In this document: positions 17,485 through 24,347 of the stretch, one piece after another | Layout of the letters: each line of letters begins with the position of its first letter | Position numbering within the stretch: the first letter of the stretch is position 1 | DNA from: JANNFX01 sp031380225 | GTDB lineage: Bacteria; Pseudomonadota; Alphaproteobacteria; Rhizobiales; Hyphomicrobiaceae | Reading direction: 5' to 3' | Length of the DNA stretch: 26,944 bases | Assembly (NCBI GenBank): GCA_031380225.1 | Contig: JANNFX010000163.1 | Location: 1-26,944 of the forward strand | Made by a program: the position numbers and the translations under genes | Notes under the pieces: generated by a model | The model's database searches: none | Seen by the model: only the letters and a program-made list of their open reading frames with translations | What the model was told of the DNA's origin: nothing

Positions 17485-17516
17485 TTTACAGATAGATTCG
17501 GCAGAGTATAGGCCTA
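17485..17516 (+). promoter_or_regulatory. Putative promoter of the TIR gene with palindrome over the -10
   Basis: TTTACA at 17485-17490 and TATAGG at 17507-17512 are spaced by 16 bases. The perfect palindrome TAGGCCTA at 17509-17516 overlaps the -10, so the sequence reads ATAG-GC-CTA, resembling the ATAG-T-CTAT palindrome at the same place in the toxin-antitoxin promoter. The TIR start codon is 16 bases further on, with TAAGGG as ribosome site. Confidence 0.4.
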
Positions 17517-17528
17517 AGGGTTTCGGGG

Positions 17529-18593
17529 ATGCCAAAAAATCTATTCATTTCCTACCGGCGCAGCGACTCTGCGCCCTGGGCGGGCCGTGTATACGAGCGC
17601 CTGGCCCGCGACTTCGACAAAACCCAGATTTTCATAGATGTAGACAATATTCCTCCTGGAAAAGATTTTATAAAAACACTCGATGATCAGGTTTCGAAGT
17701 GTGACATCTTCTTATGCATTATCGGTCTGAAATGGTTGACATCGACGAATGAAAATGGCGTCCGTCGCCTGGACGAGCCAGCAGATTTTGTTCGCATCGA
17801 AATTGAAAGTGCCCTCAAGCGAGACGGCGTTACACTAGTACCCGTGCTGGTCGACGGCGCTCGAATGCCAACCGAAGAGGAATTGCCGCTATCAATACGG
17901 CAACTGGCGCGCCAGAATGCGATCGAGTTGACTCACAAAAGTTTCGGGCCTGAAATGGCCAACCTGCTCGGCTCGCTCGATATCGCCCGTCCAATTTTTA
18001 TCAGCCGCCGCCAATCTCGACCTCGGAGCCGAAGCTCCATAGTTTCCCATTTCGCCACTCTTGGCGCTATCTCTGGTCTGCTCAGTGGCCTTTGGTTTCA
18101 TCTGACCCCATTTGGCCACGAACCCACTACTGAATTGAATGGCTCGATGATAGGCGTTCTTTTCGCATTTTTTCTTTGCGTAGCACTTGTTCGCGCGGGC
18201 CTCAGCGCACCTGCCCATCTGGGAAGTGCAGCCGTCATGACTTTTTTGGGGTCAATTTTAGAGAGCCACTTCTCGTCCTCGTTTATTCCGTGGGGCATGC
18301 AAAATATTCCCCTTGGGGGTACCGGCCTGCTCTACATGTCGAGTGTCGCTGGAACTGCAATTCAGGCTTTTTTTTCAACACTTGGCATCTGCCTCTGGCT
18401 GGAGGGATGGAAAGCCGTGAATTTGGCACTTCTTTGCGCCGTTGTCAGCGCAGCTCTCGCGCCGTTATTGTATTTTGGACTAGTGGTCCCGCTTGATCTT
18501 GGCGCTTGGAAAGGAGTCTTGCAAATCCTCCTGGCGCAATTTGTTATTGCCGCGCTGATTGGAGCACTGGTTACGAGACGTCCTGTGCACTGA
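17529..18593 (+). CDS. TIR-domain protein with about six transmembrane helices
   Basis: A 354-residue protein. The N-terminal TIR domain covers about residues 3-150: LFISYRRSDSAPWAGRVYER, FIDVDNIPPGKDF, CDIFLCIIGLKWL, then GVRRLDEPADFVRIEIESAL and LVPVLVDGARMP. In the FVRIE motif, E91 matches the position of the catalytic glutamate of NAD-cleaving bacterial TIR domains, so NADase activity is plausible. A basic linker (RRQSRPRSRSS, 160-170) leads to hydrophobic helices near 174-195, 206-225, 232-248, 262-290, 296-320 and 329-349. Such TIR-membrane architecture suits an antiphage or cell-death effector, but I know of no named system with this exact layout. The gene appears AT-richer than its neighbours, follows the toxin-antitoxin pair by 93 bases, and is 23 bases before the CX3C gene. 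Confidence 0.85.
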   Translation: MPKNLFISYRRSDSAPWAGRVYERLARDFDKTQIFIDVDNIPPGKDFIKTLDDQVSKCDIFLCIIGLKWLTSTNENGVRRLDEPADFVRIEIESALKRDGVTLVPVLVDGARMPTEEELPLSIRQLARQNAIELTHKSFGPEMANLLGSLDIARPIFISRRQSRPRSRSSIVSHFATLGAISGLLSGLWFHLTPFGHEPTTELNGSMIGVLFAFFLCVALVRAGLSAPAHLGSAAVMTFLGSILESHFSSSFIPWGMQNIPLGGTGLLYMSSVAGTAIQAFFSTLGICLWLEGWKAVNLALLCAVVSAALAPLLYFGLVVPLDLGAWKGVLQILLAQFVIAALIGALVTRRPVH

Positions 18594-18616
18594 GGTAGCC
18601 AAGAGGGAGGATGCCG

Positions 18617-18925
18617 ATGCCTAATCTGCAATTGCTTTGTTTTGTTCCGATCTGTCTGCAACTTTTAATTGCCCCGCTGGAGAATCGCGCAACCCTTGCT
18701 TCGTTTGATAATAAGCACTATGCGGCGAACACCAACACTAATGCCGACAAAGAGAAGGACGACGACGACGACGATGAAGAAGACAATCTTGACACGGCGT
18801 GCGTTCGGGAACTGAATTCATGCAGAAGAACTTGCAGACATGATCTCACTCGGACCAAAGATAGTGCGTCGTTCGACAAATGCATCGCCAATTGCCGCGC
18901 TGGACGTGACTGCCGCAAGACTTAG
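18617..18925 (+). CDS. Small secreted acidic protein with twin CX3C motifs
   Basis: A 102-residue protein that I cannot assign to a family. It has a signal peptide (LQLLCFVPICLQLLIAP, likely cut after ATLA near residue 28). A strongly acidic segment follows (DKEKDDDDDDEEDN, about 44-57), then a C-terminal Cys-rich module with C62, C69, C73, C89, C93 and C99. Two CX3C pairs are separated by 15 residues, which suggests a disulfide-locked helical hairpin, as in small Tim chaperones or alpha-hairpinins. That would be fold convergence, not homology. GGAGG lies 6 bases before ATG 18617, so this start is preferred to the ATG at 18611, which directly abuts the ribosome site. It lies 23 bases after the TIR gene, so co-transcription is very likely. 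Confidence 0.6.
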   Translation: MPNLQLLCFVPICLQLLIAPLENRATLASFDNKHYAANTNTNADKEKDDDDDDEEDNLDTACVRELNSCRRTCRHDLTRTKDSASFDKCIANCRAGRDCRKT

Positions 18926-19078
18926 CGGTTGTTGTTGGTCTGACGCGCGGAAAAATTGTTGGTTTGGTCAGCAGGAGCAATACTCTAGTCTCGCTTTGAG
19001 TACGAAGCGTTAGCCGACAGCCGTAATGAGTTGGGTTTCACCTTGGGTCCGGAACTTCGCGTCCTACACCACATACCC

Positions 19079-19525
19079 TCACTTAAACGGCGCCATCCCT
19101 AGCCTTGCCAGCTCATCCGCGCGCTCGTTTTCCGGATGACCCGCATGACCCTTGACCCAGCGCCAGGAAATCTCGTGGCGGGCGCGGGCGTCGTCGAGGC
19201 GTTGCCAGAGCTCGACGTTTTTGACCGGCTTTTTATCGGCCGTGCGCCAGCCGTTGCGCTTCCAGCCGCTGATCCATGTGGTGATGCCATTTTTCACATA
19301 GGCGCTGTCGGTATAGAGTTCGACATCGCACGGGCGCTTCAAGGCTTCGAGGGCTTCGCACGCTGCCGACAGTTCCATGCGATTGTTGGTGGTCTCGGCC
19401 TCGCCGCCGGAAAGCTCCTTGCGCGCGTCGCCAAAAATCAGGATCGCGCCCCAGCCGCCGGGTCCGGGATTTCCCGAGCACGCGCCGTCCGTATAAATGA
19501 CGACTTTTTTGGCCGTGTCGTTCAT
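19079..19525 (-). CDS. rnhA: Ribonuclease HI
   Basis: Degrades RNA in RNA-DNA hybrids, removing primers and R-loops. The product has 148 residues, the usual length. The catalytic DEDD residues are in VIYTDGACSGNPGPGGWG, TNNRMELSAACEAL, ELYTDSAYV and ENERADELAR, and WRWVKGHAGHPE carries the conserved His. A longer frame to 19645 exists, but residues before MNDTAKK overlap thrB and are not RNase H-like, so ATG 19525 is chosen. Its start overlaps the thrB stop by 4 bases, indicating coupling. It is the last gene of ispH-thrB-rnhA. Confidence 0.97.
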   Translation of the reverse strand: MNDTAKKVVIYTDGACSGNPGPGGWGAILIFGDARKELSGGEAETTNNRMELSAACEALEALKRPCDVELYTDSAYVKNGITTWISGWKRNGWRTADKKPVKNVELWQRLDDARARHEISWRWVKGHAGHPENERADELARLGMAPFK

Positions 19526-20493
19526 GCGCTGGCCCCGAAACCGTAGCCCGCAATGTTGGTTTGAGTTTGATGGAACTGGACCCGCGCCACATAGTCGAGC
19601 GGATTGTGCGGGCGCACCAGCGCGTCTTTCGGCGTGTTCAGCCAATCATACGACCGGGTCAGCAGAAAGCGGATCGCGGCGCCGCGCGCCAGCACCGGGA
19701 ACGCGACTTGCTCCTCCGTTGATAGCGGCCGCACTGAATCATAGGCGCCGAGCAGGGCCGCGCCTTTGTCGGGATTGAAGGCGTGATCGGCATCAAAGCA
19801 CCAAGCATTGAGGCAGATCGCCAGATCGTAAGCCAGCGCGTCGTTGCAGGCGAAATAAAAGTCGATCAAGCCGGTCAGGCGATCGCCGAGGAAGAACACG
19901 TTGTCGGGAAACAGATCGGCATGAACAATGCCAACGGGAAGCCCGCGCGGCCAGTGCTGCTCGACATGGGTCAGCTCAGTGGCAATCAACTTTTGCAGTC
20001 CCGGTGTGATCTTATCGGCATCTGATTTGAACTTGTCGAACAACGGCCGCCAACCAGCAACGCCGAGCGCATTGGCGCGCTTGAGCGCAAATCCTTCAGC
20101 CGCCAGATGCAGCCCTGCGAGCGCCTGCCCAACTTCGGCGCAATGCATCGGCTTCGGATTTTTGACCGAGACGCCGTCCAGAAACGTGATCAAGGCCGCG
20201 GCGCGGCCGGCCAATTCGGATAGCGTGCGGCCATCTTGCGTTTTGACCGGCAACGGGCAATTGACGCCGCGGCTATGCAGATGCTGCTTGAGGCCGAGAA
20301 AAAATGGCAGGTCGTCACGCGAGACACGCTTTTCATACAGCGTCAGGATGTACCGCCCGGCCGTCGTCGTGACCAGATAGTTGGTATTCTCAACACCTTC
20401 AGCAATGCCCTTGAACGAGAGCAAATCGCCAAGACCATAGCTGGCGATGAAGCTTGCGAGCTCCTCGTCGTTGACTTCGGTATAAACTGCCAT
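19522..20493 (-). CDS. thrB: Homoserine kinase, APH-fold type
   Basis: Phosphorylates L-homoserine with ATP in threonine biosynthesis. The 323-residue protein starts MAVYTEVNDEELASFIASYG and shows the N-terminal KGIAEGVENTNYLVTT characteristic of this class. It has the aminoglycoside-phosphotransferase motif VGIVHADLFPDNVFF (catalytic Asp near residue 192) and metal-binding GLIDFYFACND near 207. It is not the GHMP-type ThrB of E. coli. It begins 3 bases after the ispH stop and overlaps rnhA by 4 bases, the arrangement I know from many Rhizobiales. Confidence 0.95.
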   Translation of the reverse strand: MAVYTEVNDEELASFIASYGLGDLLSFKGIAEGVENTNYLVTTTAGRYILTLYEKRVSRDDLPFFLGLKQHLHSRGVNCPLPVKTQDGRTLSELAGRAAALITFLDGVSVKNPKPMHCAEVGQALAGLHLAAEGFALKRANALGVAGWRPLFDKFKSDADKITPGLQKLIATELTHVEQHWPRGLPVGIVHADLFPDNVFFLGDRLTGLIDFYFACNDALAYDLAICLNAWCFDADHAFNPDKGAALLGAYDSVRPLSTEEQVAFPVLARGAAIRFLLTRSYDWLNTPKDALVRPHNPLDYVARVQFHQTQTNIAGYGFGASA

Positions 20494-20496
20494 GTG

Positions 20497-21546
20497 TTAG
20501 CTCTGCCCCGTCGAGGCTGGAGCTGCCGGGCGGAGTTCGCGCGGCACATTGAAGACAACGCGCTCATCGGCGGTGACAACGGTTTCGACCGTGGCGTCGA
20601 AGCGGGCCTTCACGGCTTCGATAACTTCGTTGATCAAAACTTCGGGCGCCGAGGCGCCAGCCGTAATGCCAAGCGTCGTGATGCCGTCAAGGGCTGACCA
20701 TGGAATATCATCGGCACGTTGCACCAGGAACGACTTCGAACAGCCGGCACGTTCTGCCACCTCCACCAGCCGGACTGAGTTGGACGAGTTCGGCGCGCCA
20801 ACGACGAGCAGGCAATCGATATCGCCAGCGATGGCCTTGACCGCCGCTTGCCGGTTGGTGGTGGCGTAGCAGATATCCTCTTTGACCGGACCGCCGATGC
20901 CGGGGAACCGCGCTTTCAACACAGCGACAGTTGCCGCTGTGTCGTCGACCGATAATGTCGTCTGCGTGACAAAAGCGAGCTTCGAGGCATCAGCGGGCGT
21001 GAACGCTTCGGCATCCTCAACAGTTTCGATCAATCGCACCGCACCATCGGGCAGCTGGCCCATGGTTCCCTCGACCTCGGGATGCCCGGCATGGCCAATG
21101 AGAATGATCTCGCGGCCGTTTTCGTGGTGGCGGGCGGCCTCGATATGAACTTTGGTGACCAAAGGACAGGTGGCGTCGATTTGGAAAAAATTGCGCTTTT
21201 TTGCCGCCTCAACGACCGAGGTGGCGACGCCGTGTGCTGAAAAGATCACGGGTTGGGAAGTTTCCGGTATGTCGTCCAATTCATCCACAAAGATGGCGCC
21301 TTTGGCTTTTAACCCCTCAACCACGTACCGGTTGTGGACGATCTCATGGCGCACGTAGACAGGGGGCCCGAACTTGGCGAGAGCCAGTTCGACCATCTGA
21401 ATAGCCCGGTCCACGCCCGCACAAAAGCCACGCGGAGCGGCTAATTTGATTCGGAGCGGTGGTTTTGCGGCCCGGTTTTCATGAACCTGGCGGCTCGACG
21501 GCCCGGACTTGGGAAGAGACGAGGGGTTGTTAATGCTGTCAACCAA
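20497..21546 (-). CDS. ispH: 4-hydroxy-3-methylbut-2-enyl diphosphate reductase
   Basis: Last step of the MEP isoprenoid pathway, making IPP and DMAPP with a [4Fe-4S] cluster. It has 349 residues. Cluster cysteines are seen in APRGFCAGVDRAI, DATCPLVTKVH and EDICYATTNRQ. Substrate-binding motifs RHEIVHNRYVV, FSAHGV, IGHAGHPEVEGTMGQ and GAPNSSNSVRL are intact. The start is TTG at 21546 with AAGGA about 9 bases upstream; an in-frame ATG appears only after the first cluster cysteine, so the TTG is required or at least strongly favoured. The N-terminal 30 residues are a non-conserved extension. It is the first gene of ispH-thrB-rnhA. Confidence 0.97.
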   Translation of the reverse strand: MVDSINNPSSLPKSGPSSRQVHENRAAKPPLRIKLAAPRGFCAGVDRAIQMVELALAKFGPPVYVRHEIVHNRYVVEGLKAKGAIFVDELDDIPETSQPVIFSAHGVATSVVEAAKKRNFFQIDATCPLVTKVHIEAARHHENGREIILIGHAGHPEVEGTMGQLPDGAVRLIETVEDAEAFTPADASKLAFVTQTTLSVDDTAATVAVLKARFPGIGGPVKEDICYATTNRQAAVKAIAGDIDCLLVVGAPNSSNSVRLVEVAERAGCSKSFLVQRADDIPWSALDGITTLGITAGASAPEVLINEVIEAVKARFDATVETVVTADERVVFNVPRELRPAAPASTGQS

Positions 21547-21699
21547 GAGACCTATTCCTTAACGACGTGAAGTACGGCACTATCCTCTCTGGACTACAAG
21601 GTGATACACTCGAATCGTGATCCGTAAAATGGGTTGGTTAGGCTGATCACGGCCGGTTGCGTCTCCGAGTTGTCCCAAAGATAAGACTAAAGGACCGTA

Positions 21700-22362
21700 A
21701 TGGCTTTCGCCTTTTCCATTTCCACACCCCACTCGCGCCATGCGGGCCTTCTCGCTGCCAGCCTTGCGGCTGTGCTGCTTGGTGGTTGCGGAATGAGCTC
21801 CCTGACCTCGGGCCTCGGCTCCAGTCTGTTCGGCGGCAGCTCGTCGGCCTCTTCGGACGATGTCAACGCAGAACAACTTTTGACCGCCGCAAAGGCCGGC
21901 GATCCGGGCGCCCTTGGGGCGACGGGCGCAGTTGATGCCCAACCAGGCTGTCCAAAAGTCATCACTAACACGCGTGATAATAATCTGACCATTTACGAGC
22001 CCGGCAAGGTCGGCGACGGCATGGCCGTGATGCATCGTGGCGAAATCACTAAGACCGCGCGCGAGTGCATTATCGAAGGCAACAAGGTGACTGTGAAATA
22101 CGGCTTCTCCGGCCGCGTTCTACTCGGGCCGCGCGGCCAGGGCGGGGCAATTTCTTTGCCGGTCAATGTGTCGGTCACAGACAGCAAGCGTGCCAAGGTG
22201 GCGGCCGATACCTTGAAGGTCGACACTACTGTCGCCGTCGAAAACCCAATTGGATATTTCTCGGCCGTTCGCATCATCACCTACGAAGTGCCCGAAGGCG
22301 CCCGCGCCGGTGAGTTCGAAGTTAACCTGAGCTTCGAGCGCGCGACACCGAACGCCGGCTAG
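21700..22362 (+). CDS. Predicted lipoprotein of unknown function
   Basis: A 220-residue exported protein. A hydrophobic segment (AGLLAASLAAVLLGG) ends at C30 with the lipobox LGGC, so lipidation and membrane anchoring are expected. A Ser/Gly-rich spacer with SLFGGSSSASSDD follows. The globular part is beta-rich, with two further Cys (QPGCPKV and ARECIIEG) that may form a disulfide, and sequences VKYGFSGRVLLGPRG and GGAISLPVNVSVTD. I recall similar uncharacterised lipoproteins in Rhizobiales but no function. ATG 21700 has AAAGGA about 6 bases upstream. It is divergent from ispH across about 150 bases. Confidence 0.82.
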   Translation: MAFAFSISTPHSRHAGLLAASLAAVLLGGCGMSSLTSGLGSSLFGGSSSASSDDVNAEQLLTAAKAGDPGALGATGAVDAQPGCPKVITNTRDNNLTIYEPGKVGDGMAVMHRGEITKTARECIIEGNKVTVKYGFSGRVLLGPRGQGGAISLPVNVSVTDSKRAKVAADTLKVDTTVAVENPIGYFSAVRIITYEVPEGARAGEFEVNLSFERATPNAG

Positions 22363-22390
22363 CGTACCGCTCCAGTGTCACTCCGTTGTC

Positions 22391-22410
22391 GCGCCGTGCC
22401 GGTCCGGCGC
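22391..22410. terminator. Hairpin between convergent lipoprotein and rsmB-like genes
   Basis: GCGCCG at 22391-22396 pairs with CGGCGC at 22405-22410 across an 8-base loop, directly before the stop codon of the convergent methyltransferase gene. There is no T-tract, so terminator function is uncertain. Confidence 0.3.
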
Positions 22411-23706
22411 CTATGCTTTGCCGCGCTGAAGCACTGCAATAAAGAATCCATCCGTTCCGTGTCGCGCTGGCGTTAGCATTAACGTATCGCTGCGGCCGTC
22501 CGCGGATGCCGGCGGCTCACTTGTCAAGTTGGCACGCCACACGTCTGCAAATGGCACCGCGCTGAATTCTGGATGAGCCGCCACAAACGCCGCAACCTGA
22601 TCTGTGTTTTCTTCGGGCAGCAATGAACACGTCACATAGACGAAACGCCCACCGGGTCTGACGTGCTTCACAGCGCGGGCTAGAACGTCTTTCTGTTCCT
22701 TGACACGCTGCGCCAGTGCATCGGGCCGTAAGCGCCACTTGGCATCGGGACGGCGGCGCCACGTACCAGTCCCGGTACATGGTGCATCGACCAGCACCAC
22801 ATCAAACCGCTGGCCGAGGTCATCGAGTGCGGCTTCGTCTCCGCCGCGCAGCACCTGAACGTTGCGAACACCAGCCCGTTTGATGCGCTCAAAAATCGGC
22901 TTCAGGCGATTGCGGTCAGCGTCGTAGGCATAAAGCTGACCACTGTTTTCCATCACCGCGGCCATTGCGAGCGTCTTGCCGCCACCGCCCGCGCAAAGAT
23001 CTAAAATTTGCGAGCGGGGACCAGCGCCGGTCATCGCGGCTGCGATCTGACTGCCTTCGTCTTGAATTTCAAACCAACCGGCCTGAAACGCGGCTTCGGC
23101 TTGCAAATTAGGCGTTCGCGCCGCGCCAACCGGAGCCGGAATACGAACACCGTAAGGCGCATGCGACGACGCTTCAGCGCCAAACGATAGCAACGATTTC
23201 AGCACTTTCTCGCGTGTCGATTTCAGCACGTTGACGCGCAAATCAGCTGGCGCACGTTCGGCAAGCTTAGCACCCTCATCGTGGGCATTGGCACCAAACA
23301 CGCGCTCGAATGCTGGCTGTAGCCATTCTTGATAGTCGCCCGCGATCCACGGCGCGGCGCCGTCGAGTGAAGCGCTAGCAATCCGTTTCGTCTCGTCGTC
23401 ACTCAATGGCGCGGGCGCGTGATCGGTGCCGGTGCAAAGGCCAGCAATTTCAGCGGCGGGCGTGCCGTGCCGCAACAGCGTCCCAAGCACAAGCGCGCGC
23501 GGGCTATCGCAATCCATGAGATACGCGGCGGACGCGCGGCGGCGCAGCGTATCGTAGACCAAACCGCCAATAAAATTGCGATCGCCAGACCCGGCAAAGC
23601 GGTTGGCTTTGCCCCAGTCGTTTAACGCGCTCGCGACCGGTTGATACCGGTTGAGAATGGTATCGACGATTTCGATTGCAGCACTAATTCGGGCCCCAGG
23701 GCGCAT
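22411..23706 (-). CDS. rsmB: RsmB/NOL1-NOP2-sun family RNA (cytosine-5) methyltransferase
   Basis: S-adenosylmethionine-dependent m5C methylation of RNA, probably 16S rRNA. An N-terminal NusB-like helical region (ISAAIEIVDTILN, DRNFIGGLVYDTLRRR) precedes the catalytic domain. SAM-binding ILDLCAGGGGKTLAMAAVM lies near residue 240. Motif IV VDAPCTGTGTWRRRPDAKW and motif VI VTCSLLPEENTDQV provide the two active-site cysteines. ATG 23706 gives about 431 residues; an earlier start at 23751 would add 15 residues overlapping the MAPEG gene and is less likely. It starts 5 bases after the MAPEG stop, so the two are probably co-transcribed. The symbol is by family resemblance; the exact target base is not proven. 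Confidence 0.88.
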   Translation of the reverse strand: MRPGARISAAIEIVDTILNRYQPVASALNDWGKANRFAGSGDRNFIGGLVYDTLRRRASAAYLMDCDSPRALVLGTLLRHGTPAAEIAGLCTGTDHAPAPLSDDETKRIASASLDGAAPWIAGDYQEWLQPAFERVFGANAHDEGAKLAERAPADLRVNVLKSTREKVLKSLLSFGAEASSHAPYGVRIPAPVGAARTPNLQAEAAFQAGWFEIQDEGSQIAAAMTGAGPRSQILDLCAGGGGKTLAMAAVMENSGQLYAYDADRNRLKPIFERIKRAGVRNVQVLRGGDEAALDDLGQRFDVVLVDAPCTGTGTWRRRPDAKWRLRPDALAQRVKEQKDVLARAVKHVRPGGRFVYVTCSLLPEENTDQVAAFVAAHPEFSAVPFADVWRANLTSEPPASADGRSDTLMLTPARHGTDGFFIAVLQRGKA

Positions 23707-23711
23707 TTTTT

Positions 23712-24131
23712 TTATGCCGCCGCAAACACAAATAAAGCGAGCTTGGCCCACATGATCATCAGTACCGTATTACTGGCCAGATAGGCCAAGAAGCGGTGCG
23801 GAATATGGTTGTACGTCGTATGAATGAGCGCTTGGACAGTCCGAAACGCAACATACGCCCATGCAAGCAAAACCATGGTTTCATCGACGGCACCGGCGAT
23901 CATGGCGAACGCGACGACGGCATAGAACAGCACCGGCATTTCGAACAGATTGTGAAATGCAGCGGAAACGATTGCGGCGCGCTCCGGCCACACGGGCTTT
24001 TGGCCCGGCCCTGGCGATGTCACCGCACCAGCCTTTAGAGCGCCGAGACGTTCCTTCGCCATCCAGAACATCACAACGATGTTGAGTGCCACCAGTACTA
24101 GAACTGGCTTCAGAATTGTCAGGTCTTTCAT
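23712..24131 (-). CDS. MAPEG-family membrane protein
   Basis: A 139-residue integral membrane protein with about four helices: near 8-25 (VLVLVALNIVVMFWM), 60-80, 83-105 and 115-137. The signature around RAAIVSAAFHNLFEMPVLFY and ALIHTTYNHIPHRFLAY matches MAPEG proteins, which include glutathione-linked transferases in eukaryotes; the bacterial members are mostly uncharacterised. ATG 24131 is preceded by AAGG about 6 bases upstream. It lies upstream of the rsmB-like gene on the same strand, and a palindromic repeat element lies just behind its start. Confidence 0.85.
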   Translation of the reverse strand: MKDLTILKPVLVLVALNIVVMFWMAKERLGALKAGAVTSPGPGQKPVWPERAAIVSAAFHNLFEMPVLFYAVVAFAMIAGAVDETMVLLAWAYVAFRTVQALIHTTYNHIPHRFLAYLASNTVLMIMWAKLALFVFAAA

Positions 24132-24176
24132 GGGGTGCCTTATGTGGAGGTGACGTTGATAAGTAACTTTTTGGCC

Positions 24177-24316
24177 CCGTAGGTTGGGTTAGGCCGCTCT
24201 GTACTTGCGGCCGTAACCCAACACTTTCCATCGGCTTGAGGAAAGGTGTTGGGTTACGCGCGAACCTCTACTGGGTTAATTTTTTGCCGTCTGTGTCGCG
24301 CTAACCCAACCTACGG
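24177..24316. repeat. Nested inverted-repeat (MITE-like) element
   Basis: The outer arms CCGTAGGTTGGGTTAG (24177-24192) and CTAACCCAACCTACGG (24301-24316) are perfect 16-bp inverted repeats. Inside, GTAACCCAACACTTTCC (24213-24229) pairs with 24240-24257 with one bulged base, and GGCCGC/GCGGCC (24193-24198, 24207-24212) forms another hairpin. The core GGGTTA or its complement occurs five times. The 140-bp element fills the gap between guaB and the MAPEG gene. No transposase is present and no clear target duplication is visible. Confidence 0.8.
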
Positions 24317-24347
24317 AGACGCACAAGATTTGGGACCTGTTCCGCAT

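Noticed and set aside
18102..18256. CTGACCCC and GGGGTCA segments in the TIR gene as a second copy of the dnaE palindromic element
   Set aside because: The arms are short, not matched to each other beyond 7-8 bases, and embedded in normal membrane-helix coding sequence with no extra residues.
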